Shown here piece after piece: positions 32,601 through 42,938 of a DNA stretch of 64,000 nt. Position numbers and translations under genes: made by a program. The stretch comes from Alisma plantago-aquatica (lineage: Eukaryota; Streptophyta; Magnoliopsida; Alismatales; Alismataceae): contig OY856411.1 of the NCBI GenBank assembly GCA_963693085.1, forward strand, positions 68,685,001 to 68,749,000, given 5' to 3'. Under the pieces are notes generated by a model. The model worked only from the letters and a program-made list of their open reading frames with translations. It did no database searches and was not told the DNA's origin. Numbering within the stretch: the first letter of the stretch is position 1; the number at the start of each line of letters is the position of its first letter.

Positions 32601-33998
32601 TTTACTCAAGATATTAATTGAGGTGTGTGCTAAGATGACATCATCATCTTCAAGATACAAACCTTTGAAATTTTCTGTGATTCTTATGGTGATTTCATCA
32701 ACTAATAGAAAGGAAATTCGGGAATGAAAAAGGAATCAACATGTGATGAAGAAATGAAGTCAATTATGATATTTAAGGGTTCAAGTTATACAACCCGTCT
32801 TCAAAGTTGAATCCAAGCTTCAAGCTTCACGTCCTCAATGGTGAATGAAGCTTTCTCAACTGTCCAAGGTCTGTTCTCAAGTCTTGGAGTGAAAGGATTG
32901 GTTAAAGTAGATTGAATGGAGAAAAGAAGAAAATAAGCATTGAATTTCGATTTCACCATGAAATCAAGGTTGAAGATGATTATGGAGCTTGCCTACAGGT
33001 TGGGATATGTCCTCCTGTTTCTCCTAAGCTTCCTTGTGTTCGGCCAAAGCAAGGAAAGAAAGTGGATCTGAAAAAGAGTCTTTCATGTGGGTGAAAAATG
33101 GGATATATGTAAGGGAATTTCAAGAGAGAGAGTGTTATAAAAATTCTTTAATTCCCAAAATTGGTTCCACTTGTCCCCCTCACTTCCTTGCATAAGAAGC
33201 CATCATCCTATCCTTAAAAATCCTCTTCTTTATCCACGAATTAAAGAAAACAAATTAAGCACCTTAATCAATATAATAATAATATCAAAAAATGAGTGGA
33301 TATTACTTTTTCTTTAACTAATGTGAGTGGGCTCTCCACTCACTTTAGATATTCCGTTGCCTTTACAAGGCACAAGGACGTCCAAACTTATACAAATTCA
33401 ACCATCTCATTTTTGGTTGAAGGGCACTTCCATTAATATATCTATTTTTACATTAAATTGAATTAGGGTTTCAATTATGCTTAAATCTTGATTATTTTAA
33501 TATCAAGATTCTGTCTCCTCCAAAGAGATTCAAATGAGACGCCCCTCTGATTTTCTTGTCTCTAAATGATACCAAGAAACATTAGGGACTCTCTAGAAGT
33601 GGTATTTTTCATATTGAACCCTAGGTTTTGGGTAAATTGCACATTACACCAAAACTAGGTTTTAATGCACAAACATTGCTTAACAAGCTTTTTCTTGGTG
33701 CTCAGGCTACCACAAGCCATACCTCTGCATCATTCTCATTCTTATGACGCTTCAACACTTGAGGTACATTTATTATGTAACATTTGCAAGTTAACCCCTC
33801 AACTTGGGTAATTTGCACTTTAGTCCAGAACAGGCAAAACAGTGTTTTCAACATTATTAAAAAAGGACTAAAATTGAAACATAAGCTCCTCTTGAGCCTT
33901 AATTACTTTTCAAAAGATAAGAGAAAGCATATAATTATCTTTCTTAAACAAAACATCTGAGGTTAAAGCATAACCCAGGTCAGGGATGTTACATCTTC

Positions 33999-34860
33999 AT
34001 ATTTGCCCGCTACTTCTCTTATGGCTCACTCTACATCTTTGTATCAATGGAACCTGCGGCTTGGTCACCCTTCAGCTAATAAGTTGAAATCCTTATTTTC
34101 TAGTTTGTCTTCTGAAAAAATTTCTTGTAAATCTTGTCAACTTAGAGAACATCACCGATATGTGTATTCTCCTTGTTGTGATAACAGGAGCCCTGGTTTG
34201 TTTTATTTAATTCATTCTGATATCTGGGGATCCTATCATATTGGTAATGGTACTGGTTGCGATATTTTGTATCTTTTATTGATGATTGGTCTCGTGACAC
34301 TTTGCTTTATCTTTTAAAAGATCGCTCTGAAATTTTAGATGTTTTCTCCAATTTTTTGAATGAAATAAAAACTCAATTTTCTGCTGCTACTAAATTTTCC
34401 CGCACTAATAATGCTTCTGAGTATGTGCAACATGGTTTTTACAACATTTGTAACTAAAAATGAATTGTTCATCAAAACTCATGTGCCTATAGTCCACAGC
34501 AAAATGGTGTGGCTGAAAGGAAAAATAGACACCTTCTTAATGTTGCTCGAACTCTCATTGAAATGAAAGTTCCCAGATTCTATTGGCTAGATGCCATTTT
34601 GTTAGTCAACTACATCATCAACCGCATGCCTTCATCCATCCTACAAAAGAAAATTCCCTACCAACTTCTCTACCAACATGAACCAATTTTTGCCCTACCA
34701 CCACAATTTTTTGTCTGCCTTTGTTTTGTCCACAATCACCAATCTAGACTTGATAAATTGTCTCCACGAGTTGTTCGTTGTTGTTTTCTTGAATACTCTC
34801 AAACACAGAAGGGGTACTAATGTTTTCCCCCTGTTGCACGTCGATTGTATGTTAGTGCGG
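33999..34860 (+). pseudogene. Copia pre-integrase and integrase
   Basis: WNLRLGHPSANKLK and CKSCQLREHHR (pre-integrase zinc site), then LIHSDIWG with the first catalytic Asp. A frame change near 34260 leads to YFVSFIDDWSRDTLLYLLKD; the second catalytic residue is Asn in SRTNNASEY where Asp is expected. A TAA (34455-34457) precedes [20 protein letters not shown] (catalytic Glu), then INRMPSSILQKKIPYQLL. Confidence 0.88.
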
Positions 34861-35960
34861 ATGTAACCTTTTTTGAAGATACTTCGTTCTTTTCTGAACC
34901 AAGTCAATAGGTGCCTTCTCCTACCGTACCACTTCTTAATGTACCTCTTCCTACCATCCAATCCGTAAAAAGGTCTTCCACCCCTATTCTGAAAGTATAT
35001 GAGCGGCAAAGCAAAAGACCTCCAACTGAAGTATCCCTGCTATGACCTCTTCGGAGACTGATGATCCACCACCGGATCATGGTAATTCTACTGACTCTAG
35101 TTAAATTTCTGAGTTGGACATGCCTATTTCCTTATAGAAAGGACAACAATCTGGTGCAAAATATTGTATTTCTAAACACGTTCTACCGATCATTTAAATG
35201 CTTCCATGGCTAAATTTACTGCTGCAACGTCTGCTATATCTATTCCAAAGACTGTTCGGGAAGCTTTCTCCATCCTGGATGGAAGAAGGCTATGGATGAA
35301 GAGATGGATGCTATTCGATCCCATGGAACATGGGTCCTTGTTGATCTTCCTCCAAGAAGAAATCTTGTTGGATGTCGCTGGGTATATACTGTTATATATC
35401 TGCCAAATGGAATGATTGAAAGCTTAAAAGCTAGATTGGTTGCCAAATGATACACACAGGAATCTGGAATTGATTATTTTGGAACTTTTTCCCCACTTTC
35501 TCGTCTTAATTCTCTATGTATTCTTATTTCTGTTGTTGTCAACCAAGGATGGTGTCTGCATCAACTAGATGTCAAAAATGCCTTTCTATATGGTGACTTG
35601 CAGGAAACTGTCTACATGTCCCAACTTCTAGATTATGTTGCTGAGTGGGAGTATTATGGAAAAGTTTGTCTTCTTAAGAAAGTTATTTATGGTCTTAAGT
35701 AGAGCCCTCGATCATGATTTAACAAATTCTCTCTTATACTACAACAATTTGACTTCACAAGATCTCAGTGTGATCATTCTGTTTTTACAAGACCAACACT
35801 TCTTTGTTATTCTTATTGTGTATGTGGATGATATCATTATCTCTGGTAGTGATACTATAGGGATTGCTGATACAAAGAAATATCTTATGAAGCACTATGT
35901 AACCAAAGACCTTGGACGTCTTTGGTACTTTCTTGGCATTTAGGTAGGATATAACAAAAA
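34861..35960 (+). pseudogene. Copia reverse transcriptase
   Basis: Fragments in more than one frame: WKKAMDEEMDAIRSHGTW, GCRWVYTVIYLPNG, ARLVAK (then TGA), [35 protein letters not shown] (TAG), and the catalytic YVDDIIISGSD (~35820-35855). It stops at TAG 35941-35943 after LWYFLGI. The N-terminal spacer (34900-35200) is badly decayed. Confidence 0.87.
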
Positions 35961-36783
35961 TGGGGTCTCTCTATCACAAAGGAAGTATACTCTAGACTTA
36001 ATATCTAAAACTGGAATGTTGGGCTGTCGACCTACTGTCTCACCTATTGATCAGGCACATGATCTATGGGCTGAGTCCCTTCATGTCTTAAAAGATAAAT
36101 ATTGCTACAAGCGACTGGTTGACAAACTTGTGTATCTCACTGTTACCAGACTAGATATATCCTTTGCTGTAGGAGTTCTTAGTCAATTTATGGATTTCCC
36201 TCGACAATGTCACTAGGAGGCTGCTTGTTGTGTCCTGAAATATTTTAAGAATGCACCTGGATAGGGATTATTTTATAAAAGAAATGGACATCTTGATGTT
36301 CCTGGATATTCTGATGCTGACTATGCAGGATGTAAGTCTGACAGGAGATCCATTTTTGGTTATTGTACCTTCGTAGGAGGTAATTTGGTTACTTGGAGGA
36401 GCAAGAAACAAAATGCAGTTGCCAGATCTAGTGCTGAGTCTAAGTATCGTGCAATGACACATACTACTCGTGAACTATTATGGATTTAATCTATTCTTGC
36501 AGACTTTGGGTTCCCTATCACCTATGCTATCCCGATGTATTGTGATAATCATTTTGCTACCTTCATTTCTAGCAATCATGTATTCCAGGAGAGGACCAAG
36601 CATATTGAAGTCGACTGCCATTTTCTTCGAGATGTTGTACTGGATAAGAAGATTACTACTCCTTTCCTACCATCACAAGAGCAAACTGCAAACATATTTA
36701 CTAAGCCTCTCTTTGGCAAGCGAGTTGAGGAACTGTGCTGCAAGTTGGGCATGATTGGCAGCTATGCTCAACTTGAGGGGGAG
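35961..36783 (+). pseudogene. Copia RNase H domain and polypurine tract
   Basis: LVYLTVTRLDISFAVGVLSQFM, GYSDADYAGCKSDRRSIFGY, RSSAESKYRAMTHTTRELLW, then TAA (36487-36489). The C-terminus reads YCDNHFATFISSNHVFQERT, KHIEVDCHFLRDVV, ANIFTKPLFG and LGMIGSYAQLEGEY, whose last codons run through the polypurine tract (36773-36783) into the LTR. Confidence 0.88.
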
Positions 36784-36926
36784 TATTAGGGATATTACTC
36801 TATTTCATGTTTAAATGTGTTTCTGTTTAAGTTCTTTCTTTATCCAGTAACATGGGCCCATGTATAAAGTGGCCCATTAACATTTTCAGTTCACTTCCTT
36901 GTACAACCTCCTATTTATAGGAGTGA
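36784..36926 (+). repeat. 3' LTR of the split copia element, first part
   Basis: TATTAGGGATATTAC up to CCTATTTATAGGAGTGA, where the nested element begins. The remainder is 42008-42049. Confidence 0.9.
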
Positions 36927-38369
36927 TGTAACACCCCTGACCTGGGTTATGGGTTAACCCTAGAAGTTTTGCTTAAGTAAGATACTTACAAACTGATTCT
37001 AATATTTTGAAAAGAAATTAAGGCTTTTGGTGAAGTTTGTTTTCAAGTTTGAGCTTAATTACGAACTATGTGTGCATTATATGAAAGTTTGAGTGAAAAG
37101 TGTAATTTACCCAAGATGAGGGGTTACATTGCAAACGACACATGTGGAATGTGTTCTAAGTGTTTTTGTATCATAAGAAAGAGAGTGATGCTAAGTGGTG
37201 GCTTGTGGAAATCCTAAATCCCAAGTTACAACTCGTTTGAACAATGCTAGTACCTTGTACACCATTTTGGTACAATTTGTAATTTGCCCAATATGTGGGG
37301 TTAAAATGTAAATTACCACCTATAGAGTGTCCCTACTTCCTCTATGTATCTTTTAGAGGAAAGATAAATAAGGAGACACTATGTTTGAATCACCTTTGAG
37401 TGGTGATACTCTTGGTAACGAAGGACCAAGAATGAGTTGAAGGCAAGAGCCTTATATGTGTTGTATCGAGTTGTAGACTTGATATAAGGAGCCCTATTGG
37501 CCAAGGAGCCAAAGTAGGAGCCGCTTATCGGTTTGTTGAGCCTTGGAAAAGGCCATGACGGGTAGAGCACCTCAAGGAGGTGGCCCATGATGAGTTCTAA
37601 AGTTCCTTACAAAAAGTGTATCGGGTTGCTTATTTAATAAGATAAAGATGAGATAACTTGCCCAACAAGATAAGGGTCGATATATTGTCTCTAGGTTATC
37701 CCCAAGACTCTTGCATGACAAGATATATATATATATATATGTGCATGCATGGCCACGTGTCAACCATGCATGGCAACGTGTCATCTAGTAGCATGAGAGG
37801 AAGACACCTCATATATGCTTTATCTCATGAAATCAAGTATATATATTTCACCTTTCACCAACTTATGAAAGTTTACAATCCTCATAACCATTCCCCTTGG
37901 AGATATCGTGCAAAGACCCTTAGGTATCGTGCAAAGAAGCTCAAGGAGCTAGGAGAGCTCGAGCACCAAGCTTTAGGTAAGGCTTTGGTCACCTTCAACC
38001 TTGGTTGAAATAGGATATCAGGTTATGGATATTCTTTTCTTTCCTTCTTCACCAAGTGCTTAACTATGGTGATCTCTTATCCATGGAGGAGTTGTGAACG
38101 AGCCATGGACCTTGGATAATTTCTTCTTCAACCTTAGGACGTGAAGCTTTGGAGCTTAGAGCTTTGAAGTTGTTCACAAGGCGGGTTATATAACTTGAAC
38201 TCTATCATGTTATTATTCATCACCTAAATTGCTATACTTAAAGAATTACTTTTAATTCTGAAAATACTTCTGAAATAGTTGATGAAATTATGAGTTCTAG
38301 TAGTTGCTTAGACCTGTTGCCATGAACTATAACAGTTAGAACGAAGTTATAGACCTTGATGAAGATGGT

Positions 38370-39680
38370 ATCACTTTATAAAGTGATATCGGGTTCAAGC
38401 ATACACACTAGTAGCTCTAACCCGATTTGGGTATGTGCAAATATTACTTGAACGATATAAATGGAAGATTTCATCTCCTTGCACGAGATGAAGGTAAAGT
38501 TCATATCTTGGAACACGATATGGTGTTATCCATAAACCTCTTGCACGATAGGAAGTCAAGTATAGAATCCATACATGACACAAGGTTTGATATATACTTG
38601 TAAGCCGATATAAAACCCTAATTTGGGTAACCCGATATGAGTGAGGATAGCAAATGCCTCTTGCACGATATGGCTATGTAATATATCCCTAGTACACGAC
38701 ACCTTGAAGCAAACATCTGGTGCACGATATGAGAAATTGAATAAATATTTATGCACGATATAAGGTATAGATTCAGGAACAAGTGTAACCCGATATGGTT
38801 GGAACACCTCAACCCGATATGAAACCCGAGATGGGGTTAAACCGATATGCAAATAGATGATTGCTCATACATGATATGGGTTGTGTACTTGCACGATATG
38901 GGAGATACCCATTCACCCTTATACATGATACAAGTTTAAGACTACAACTCTTGCACGATAGAAAGTGGACACTTTAAACAATATAGAGTTGGATAACCCT
39001 AGATAATGGGTAAGTCGATACAAGTGGTGAGTGAAACTACATGGACGATATGAATGATATCTCTTGATGGATAGGAATATCACCTACTCTTATCTTGTGA
39101 ATGATATGAGGTTTAACTCATACTTCATGCATGATATGGCATAAATTATCCAAATTGATGGAAAACCCTAGATGAGGGATTGAAACCCGATATACCTTAC
39201 CCTTTGTATAATGGATTGAAGTATGAGAATTCAACAAGACATCTAGCTTTTTAAGTAATTATATGATAAAATTGATCCTTGAAAAAATGAAGGGGTTATG
39301 AGTTTCAGGGTCTACCTAGCATGATAACCCGATATGTTACCCGATATGGATACCCGATATGGCAATCCTGAAGGGAAACTGATATGGTATCTTGGGTATA
39401 TTACTCAAACGATATATGATAAGGCATATGCTCTATACCCGATATGGGGCACATCTTGTGCACGATATGGAACCAAGCACATAGCTTATACCCGATATGG
39501 GGTCAAGCACCTAGCTCATACCCGATATGAAGTTGTCTTAAGATGATAAGAACTAAGTGATAGTCAATTTGATATGGGTACACGATAGGATGATTAGGGG
39601 ATACACCCTAAAACATGATATTGTGATGTGGTTATACCACCTGCCCGATATGGATACACTATGAAATAAGAATGTATCTT
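38370..39680 (+). repeat. CGATATGG motif array inside the solo LTR
   Basis: Some forty copies of ACCCGATATGG / TGCACGATATGG and one-base variants, spaced irregularly (about 20-50 bp). It occupies roughly the same distance from the LTR start (1.45-2.75 kb) as the AAACGGTCT array in the related solo LTR, but the motif is unrelated. Confidence 0.85.
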
Positions 39681-40092
39681 AAAGCAGTACATGTTAACAT
39701 ACACACATCTTGATACCCAATATGGTGGAGACACTTCAATCATATGAGATTGATTGAGTGACACATGTTGAATGTGGTGTTAATTAAAAGATGATGAGAA
39801 TTGTTAATGATGAACGAATATTCCTCAAGAGGAGGATTGAAGCAAGAGTATGATGTAATCAATATCCTAGTAAAGATAAGAGAGAAACTCATACTTTGTG
39901 TTAATAATCATTCAATGATAAATGATGAGAATATATAAGTATGGTTGCATACTTATGATGTCAATAATTGCTCCTACATGTGTGGAGAAATGAATTAGGG
40001 TATGAATGAATAATATGAATTTGAAATCCTATTCAACTATAAAGGGAAACCCTAACCCTAATAATGGGAATGTTGTACTTCTCTTATTGAAT

Positions 40093-40370
40093 AATGGCCT
40101 TGTGAGCCATGTGAATAATTGTTGCCTAGTGAGAGGTGACAAGATGCTTAATGGCCTTGTGAGCCATGTGAATAATTATTGCCTAGCGAGAGGTGACAAG
40201 ATGCTTAATGGCCTTGTGAGCCATGTGAATAGTTCTTGCCTAGTGAGAGGTGACAAGATGTTCAATAACCTGTGTGAATAGTTGTTGCCTAGTGAGAGGT
40301 GATAAGATGTTCAATAACCTGTGTGAGTATTGTTGCCTAGTGAGAGGTGACAAGATATTTAATCAAACAT
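40093..40370 (+). repeat. 57-bp tandem repeats, then 48-bp derivatives
   Basis: Units start AATGGCCTTGTGAGCCATGT at 40093, 40150 and 40207 (exactly 57 bp, 19 codons), followed by two shorter units beginning TTCAATAACCTGTGTGA. All contain GCCTAGTGAGAGGTGACAAG. The open frame through them is probably incidental. Confidence 0.9.
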
Positions 40371-42002
40371 AATACCTTTGTCTGAGGTCCAGGAGGTAAT
40401 AGTTACCTGTTACAAAGGTAACAATGTTATGTGATGATCTAGGGGTTTGAATACCCAGATCCAGTATTCATGATGATAATGATGTGAAGGGATGAGGATT
40501 CCCAATAGTGTGATAAGGGACTGAGATCCCAAGTACCAAGTATCTAAATGTGTTTTAAAGACTTGAAAAGTACATGATAGATGTATTACACTTTCTTTGT
40601 AGCATTTGTTGTGATTAATAATGATAACTTGTTTGATGCTAAAAGAATGTTGTAATGCACGTAATATATCATTAAAACTATAAAACGTTGCCCTGACCAT
40701 AAATCCATCAACGTCAAAATTTGTTGAATGGTGAAACGGGTTCCCCGCGGCATAGCCCAGAATGCATATTTTTGAATATGTGGAGGCATGGTGCCTAAGT
40801 GACCATGACTCAATAATTTCATAAGATTGTCTCAATAGAGCACGGTGAACTGACCCGTGGCTCAGAGTATAGTGCCTATGTGACCATGACTCAGAGTATG
40901 GTGCCTAAGTGACCATGACTCAGTAATTTCATAACTGAGGACGGTTGTTGTAGATGTTCCCCTAAGAGAGCACAGTTGACGATGTAGCTCTAAGCGAGGA
41001 TGCCTTCGTACCCTGGCATAGCTATATTGCAGCTGACACAAGATGTCCTACTAAGTCTAAGTGGTCTCGTACTGACCGAGACAAGGGAGGTCATGGCAAC
41101 TGACTCTTCCATTGACCTTGTATGGTACCGACTTGTAAGAAGTTTGTGGTCAGTTGGAGATGAACGGGGTATGCTTCATCTCCTCAGGGCATAAGTGTGA
41201 TTATAAAATATGTTCAGCCATGTAGCATATCTGCTTAAGGATCGAATACGGAAAACATTATTTGATGCGCAATTCAGTTATACATCTTAGTTGATAGATG
41301 TTATTTATGTTCCTTTAAATTCCTTACAAAGCAGATAAATGATTTATAACTCTACCATGGGTAGATGCAATGTTCTCCTTAAGAAAGGAGATTATCTTAT
41401 TTTGTTCATATAATGATTAATCATGCCTGTTAATATAAAAGAATCCCTGCTCAGTTTTATAATGCTTATCTTCAATAATAATATGGTTGGCGGAGAGTTA
41501 TATCTCTCGCTGGGATAATTGTCTCACCCCGTGGGATCCAGAATTTTTAAGCTGACAAGCACGAAGCGGTGGAGACCTTTCTGCAGAGGAGGAACAACAA
41601 CAGAAGAAGTAGTAACAGCTCAGGTTGGGTGTACTGTCTGTCGTGTCTTGTAGATAGAAGTCCTATGTGTCGTCTCTGTACTCTCAAGTCCTTGGAGTTG
41701 GTTCGTAATGGTTTCATAAACAATCTGAGATTTTGGCTTGTATGCCTCGAGGTTTTATGTTGCTCCAGTATGTGTTTTGATAGAGCAACTGTTATATGTT
41801 GTCCTCGAGATGAGATGAAACAATGTATGTACAATATGAATCATGATATGTATGAGCTTTGGATCTTTTAGTAAAAGTTTTCTGATCAAGGATCTCCTTG
41901 CAAAATGGTTTTAAATTTTAGTGATTTTTGTTAAGCCGTTGTTTATGGTAATTCCGCATAATTAGTAACAATTTGATTGTCGGTTTGATGACGGTTTTTA
42001 CA

Positions 42003-42049
42003 AGTGAGTTTTCTCTTATGTGAATATAGAAAACACGGCCATTCCCACG
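42003..42049 (+). repeat. 3' LTR of the split copia element, last part
   Basis: AGTGA (target duplication of the nested element) then GTTTTCTCTTATGTGAATATAG to CATTCCCACG, followed by GGTAT, the copia target duplication. Confidence 0.9.
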
Positions 42050-42069
42050 GGTATAAATTGATCTCGACC

Positions 42070-42187
42070 CGCCAATGTAGTGGAACTTGAGTGGTAAAGT
42101 TGATATTATATGACCGAGAGGTCACAAACTCGAAACCCCCTGACAACAAGATGAATGAGTTATGATTTAAAACAAAAGATAAATAAG
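42070..42187 (+). mobile_element. tRNA-derived SINE
   Basis: About 118 bp with an A-box-like TTGAGTGGTAAAG (42087-42099) and a B-box-like GGTCACAAACTCGAAACCCC (42120-42139), the layout of plant SINE heads, and an A-rich tail (AAAACAAAAGATAAATAA). A direct repeat TTGATCTCGACC lies at 42058-42069 and 42188-42199, the expected LINE-type target duplication. Transcription would be by RNA polymerase III and mobility would depend on a LINE. Confidence 0.75.
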
Positions 42188-42233
42188 TTGATCTCGACCT
42201 TAATTGATTGTTCCCTCTTTGATAGCTTAGAAT

Positions 42234-42295
42234 GCTGCTATCTTGACAGGATATTCTATTCTAAGCTGCTATCTTGACAGGATATTCTATTCTAA
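42234..42295 (+). repeat. 31-bp tandem duplication
   Basis: GCTGCTATCTTGACAGGATA plus ATTCTATTCTAA-type remainder at 42234-42264 and 42265-42295, identical copies. Confidence 0.92.
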
Positions 42296-42579
42296 CATAT
42301 TTGAATTCTCTAGACCCCGAGATAATGCTAGAGCAAGGAATGAGTTAGAGAAAGTAATTCAAACATTTTGGGAAACTGGATTATCATCTCCTAGGGTATG
42401 CTTCTGTCACGTGGATGCCATAGAAATTCTAACCACTTTACTCAATTAATTGTACCATCCTATTGTAGTGTGTATTTGTGGACGAAGGTTGTGAAGAGGA
42501 TTTGGTTTCAGCCCTCAAAGTTTCAGTTTTCCCAACAGTTCTATTGACCAAAGCTAGGAAAGAGTCCATAGAGATAAAG
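42296..42579 (+). pseudogene. Two exon-like segments of an unknown host gene
   Basis: Segment one reads FSRPRDNARARNELEKVIQT then FWETGLSSPR and ends at donor GGTATGC (42396). Segment two follows acceptor TTGTAG (42468) and reads CVFVDEGCEEDLVSALKVSV then FPTVLLTKARKESIEIK to donor GGTAGAA (42580). Joining them is in phase. The pattern faintly recalls thioredoxin-like-fold domains of chloroplast MRL7/SVR4-type proteins, from memory and unverified. No start, stop or full gene is visible, so it may be a live gene fragment with large introns or a relic. Confidence 0.4.
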
Positions 42580-42830
42580 GTAGAAATTCATAATCCAATA
42601 TCAAAACCTATATGTGATGCCTAGGACTGTTCAAGCATAGAGTTTCAGTTATCTAGTCAGTCATTCATATTTTCTTTCTAAACTCCTCGACTTATGTCAT
42701 GTTGCTATAGTATTCATGATTTTATTGTAAATCTCATTGTTTAGTTATCCAATACGTGCTACTCTTCAGGTATAGGTTCACACCGTACCTAAAACTGTAA
42801 TTGATGACTCAAGATGAGTTTGATTTCCAG

Positions 42831-42938
42831 CAGGGAATGGCAGGTCGTCTCAGGATCTATTTTACATACTTCACAGAGAGATGCCTAGATTTGAGGCTGA
42901 CTTTAGTAGATAGATTTTGAAGTACTTTAATCTGGGAG
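42831..42938 (+). pseudogene. Exon-like segment (copy 2) with internal stop
   Basis: Acceptor TTTCCAG (42830), then GNGRSSQDLFYILHREMPRF, EADFSR, TAG (42911-42913), ILKYFNLG and donor GAG/GTATGT. The copy at 295-338 has AAG (Lys) at the stop position, so the stop is a derived nonsense change. Product not recognised. Confidence 0.4.

Larger units (their letters stand above)
29311..33993 (-). mobile_element. Giant solo LTR (4.68 kb), nested in copia protease/integrase junction
   Basis: On the minus strand it starts TGTAACATCCCTGACCTGGG (33993 downwards) and ends ...GGTCGTCTCA (29311), i.e. TG...CA. Flanks TCGTC (29306-29310) and TCTTC (33994-33998) form a 5-bp duplication with one mismatch, and joining the flanks restores copia coding (YYLQTSS/SYLPATS). 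It shares its first ~500 bp, internal blocks and the last ~150 bp (AATTCCGC region) with 36927-42002. No primer-binding site, polypurine tract or pol is inside. I infer a solo LTR of a Ty3/gypsy family with very long LTRs (Del/Tekay-like); a large retrotransposon derivative is the alternative. Confidence 0.75.
36927..42002 (+). mobile_element. Giant solo LTR (5.08 kb), nested in the copia 3' LTR
   Basis: Starts TGTAACACCCCTGACCTGGG and ends GACGGTTTTTACA, flanked by a perfect AGTGA target duplication (36922-36926, 42003-42007). Blocks shared in order with 29311-33993 (opposite strand) include the first ~500 bp, CTTCATCTCCTCAGGGC (~41177), GAGAGTTATATCTCTCGCTG (~41493), CTCACCCCGTGGGATCC (~41523) and the AATTCCGC end. 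No retroviral genes, primer-binding site or polypurine tract inside. Same interpretation: solo LTR of a long-LTR Ty3/gypsy family formed by LTR-LTR recombination. Confidence 0.78.
26852..42049 (+). mobile_element. Ty1/copia element split by two nested insertions
   Basis: Target duplication GGTAT at 26847-26851 and 42050-42054. Subtracting the nested elements (29311-33993, 36927-42002) and their target duplications leaves about 5.4 kb with LTRs of 189 and ~185 bp. LTRs differ at about 10% by eye, so this is the oldest of the three copia insertions here. Order: LTR, primer-binding site TGGTATCAGAGT (27041-27052), repeat-rich leader, Gag, protease, integrase, RT, RNase H, polypurine tract TTGAGGGGGAG (36773-36783), LTR. 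All domains carry stops or frame changes. Confidence 0.93.

Noticed and set aside
42080..42140. Functional tRNA gene
   Set aside because: A- and B-box-like words exist, but no cloverleaf with paired acceptor arm can be drawn; the A-rich tail and target duplication fit a SINE.
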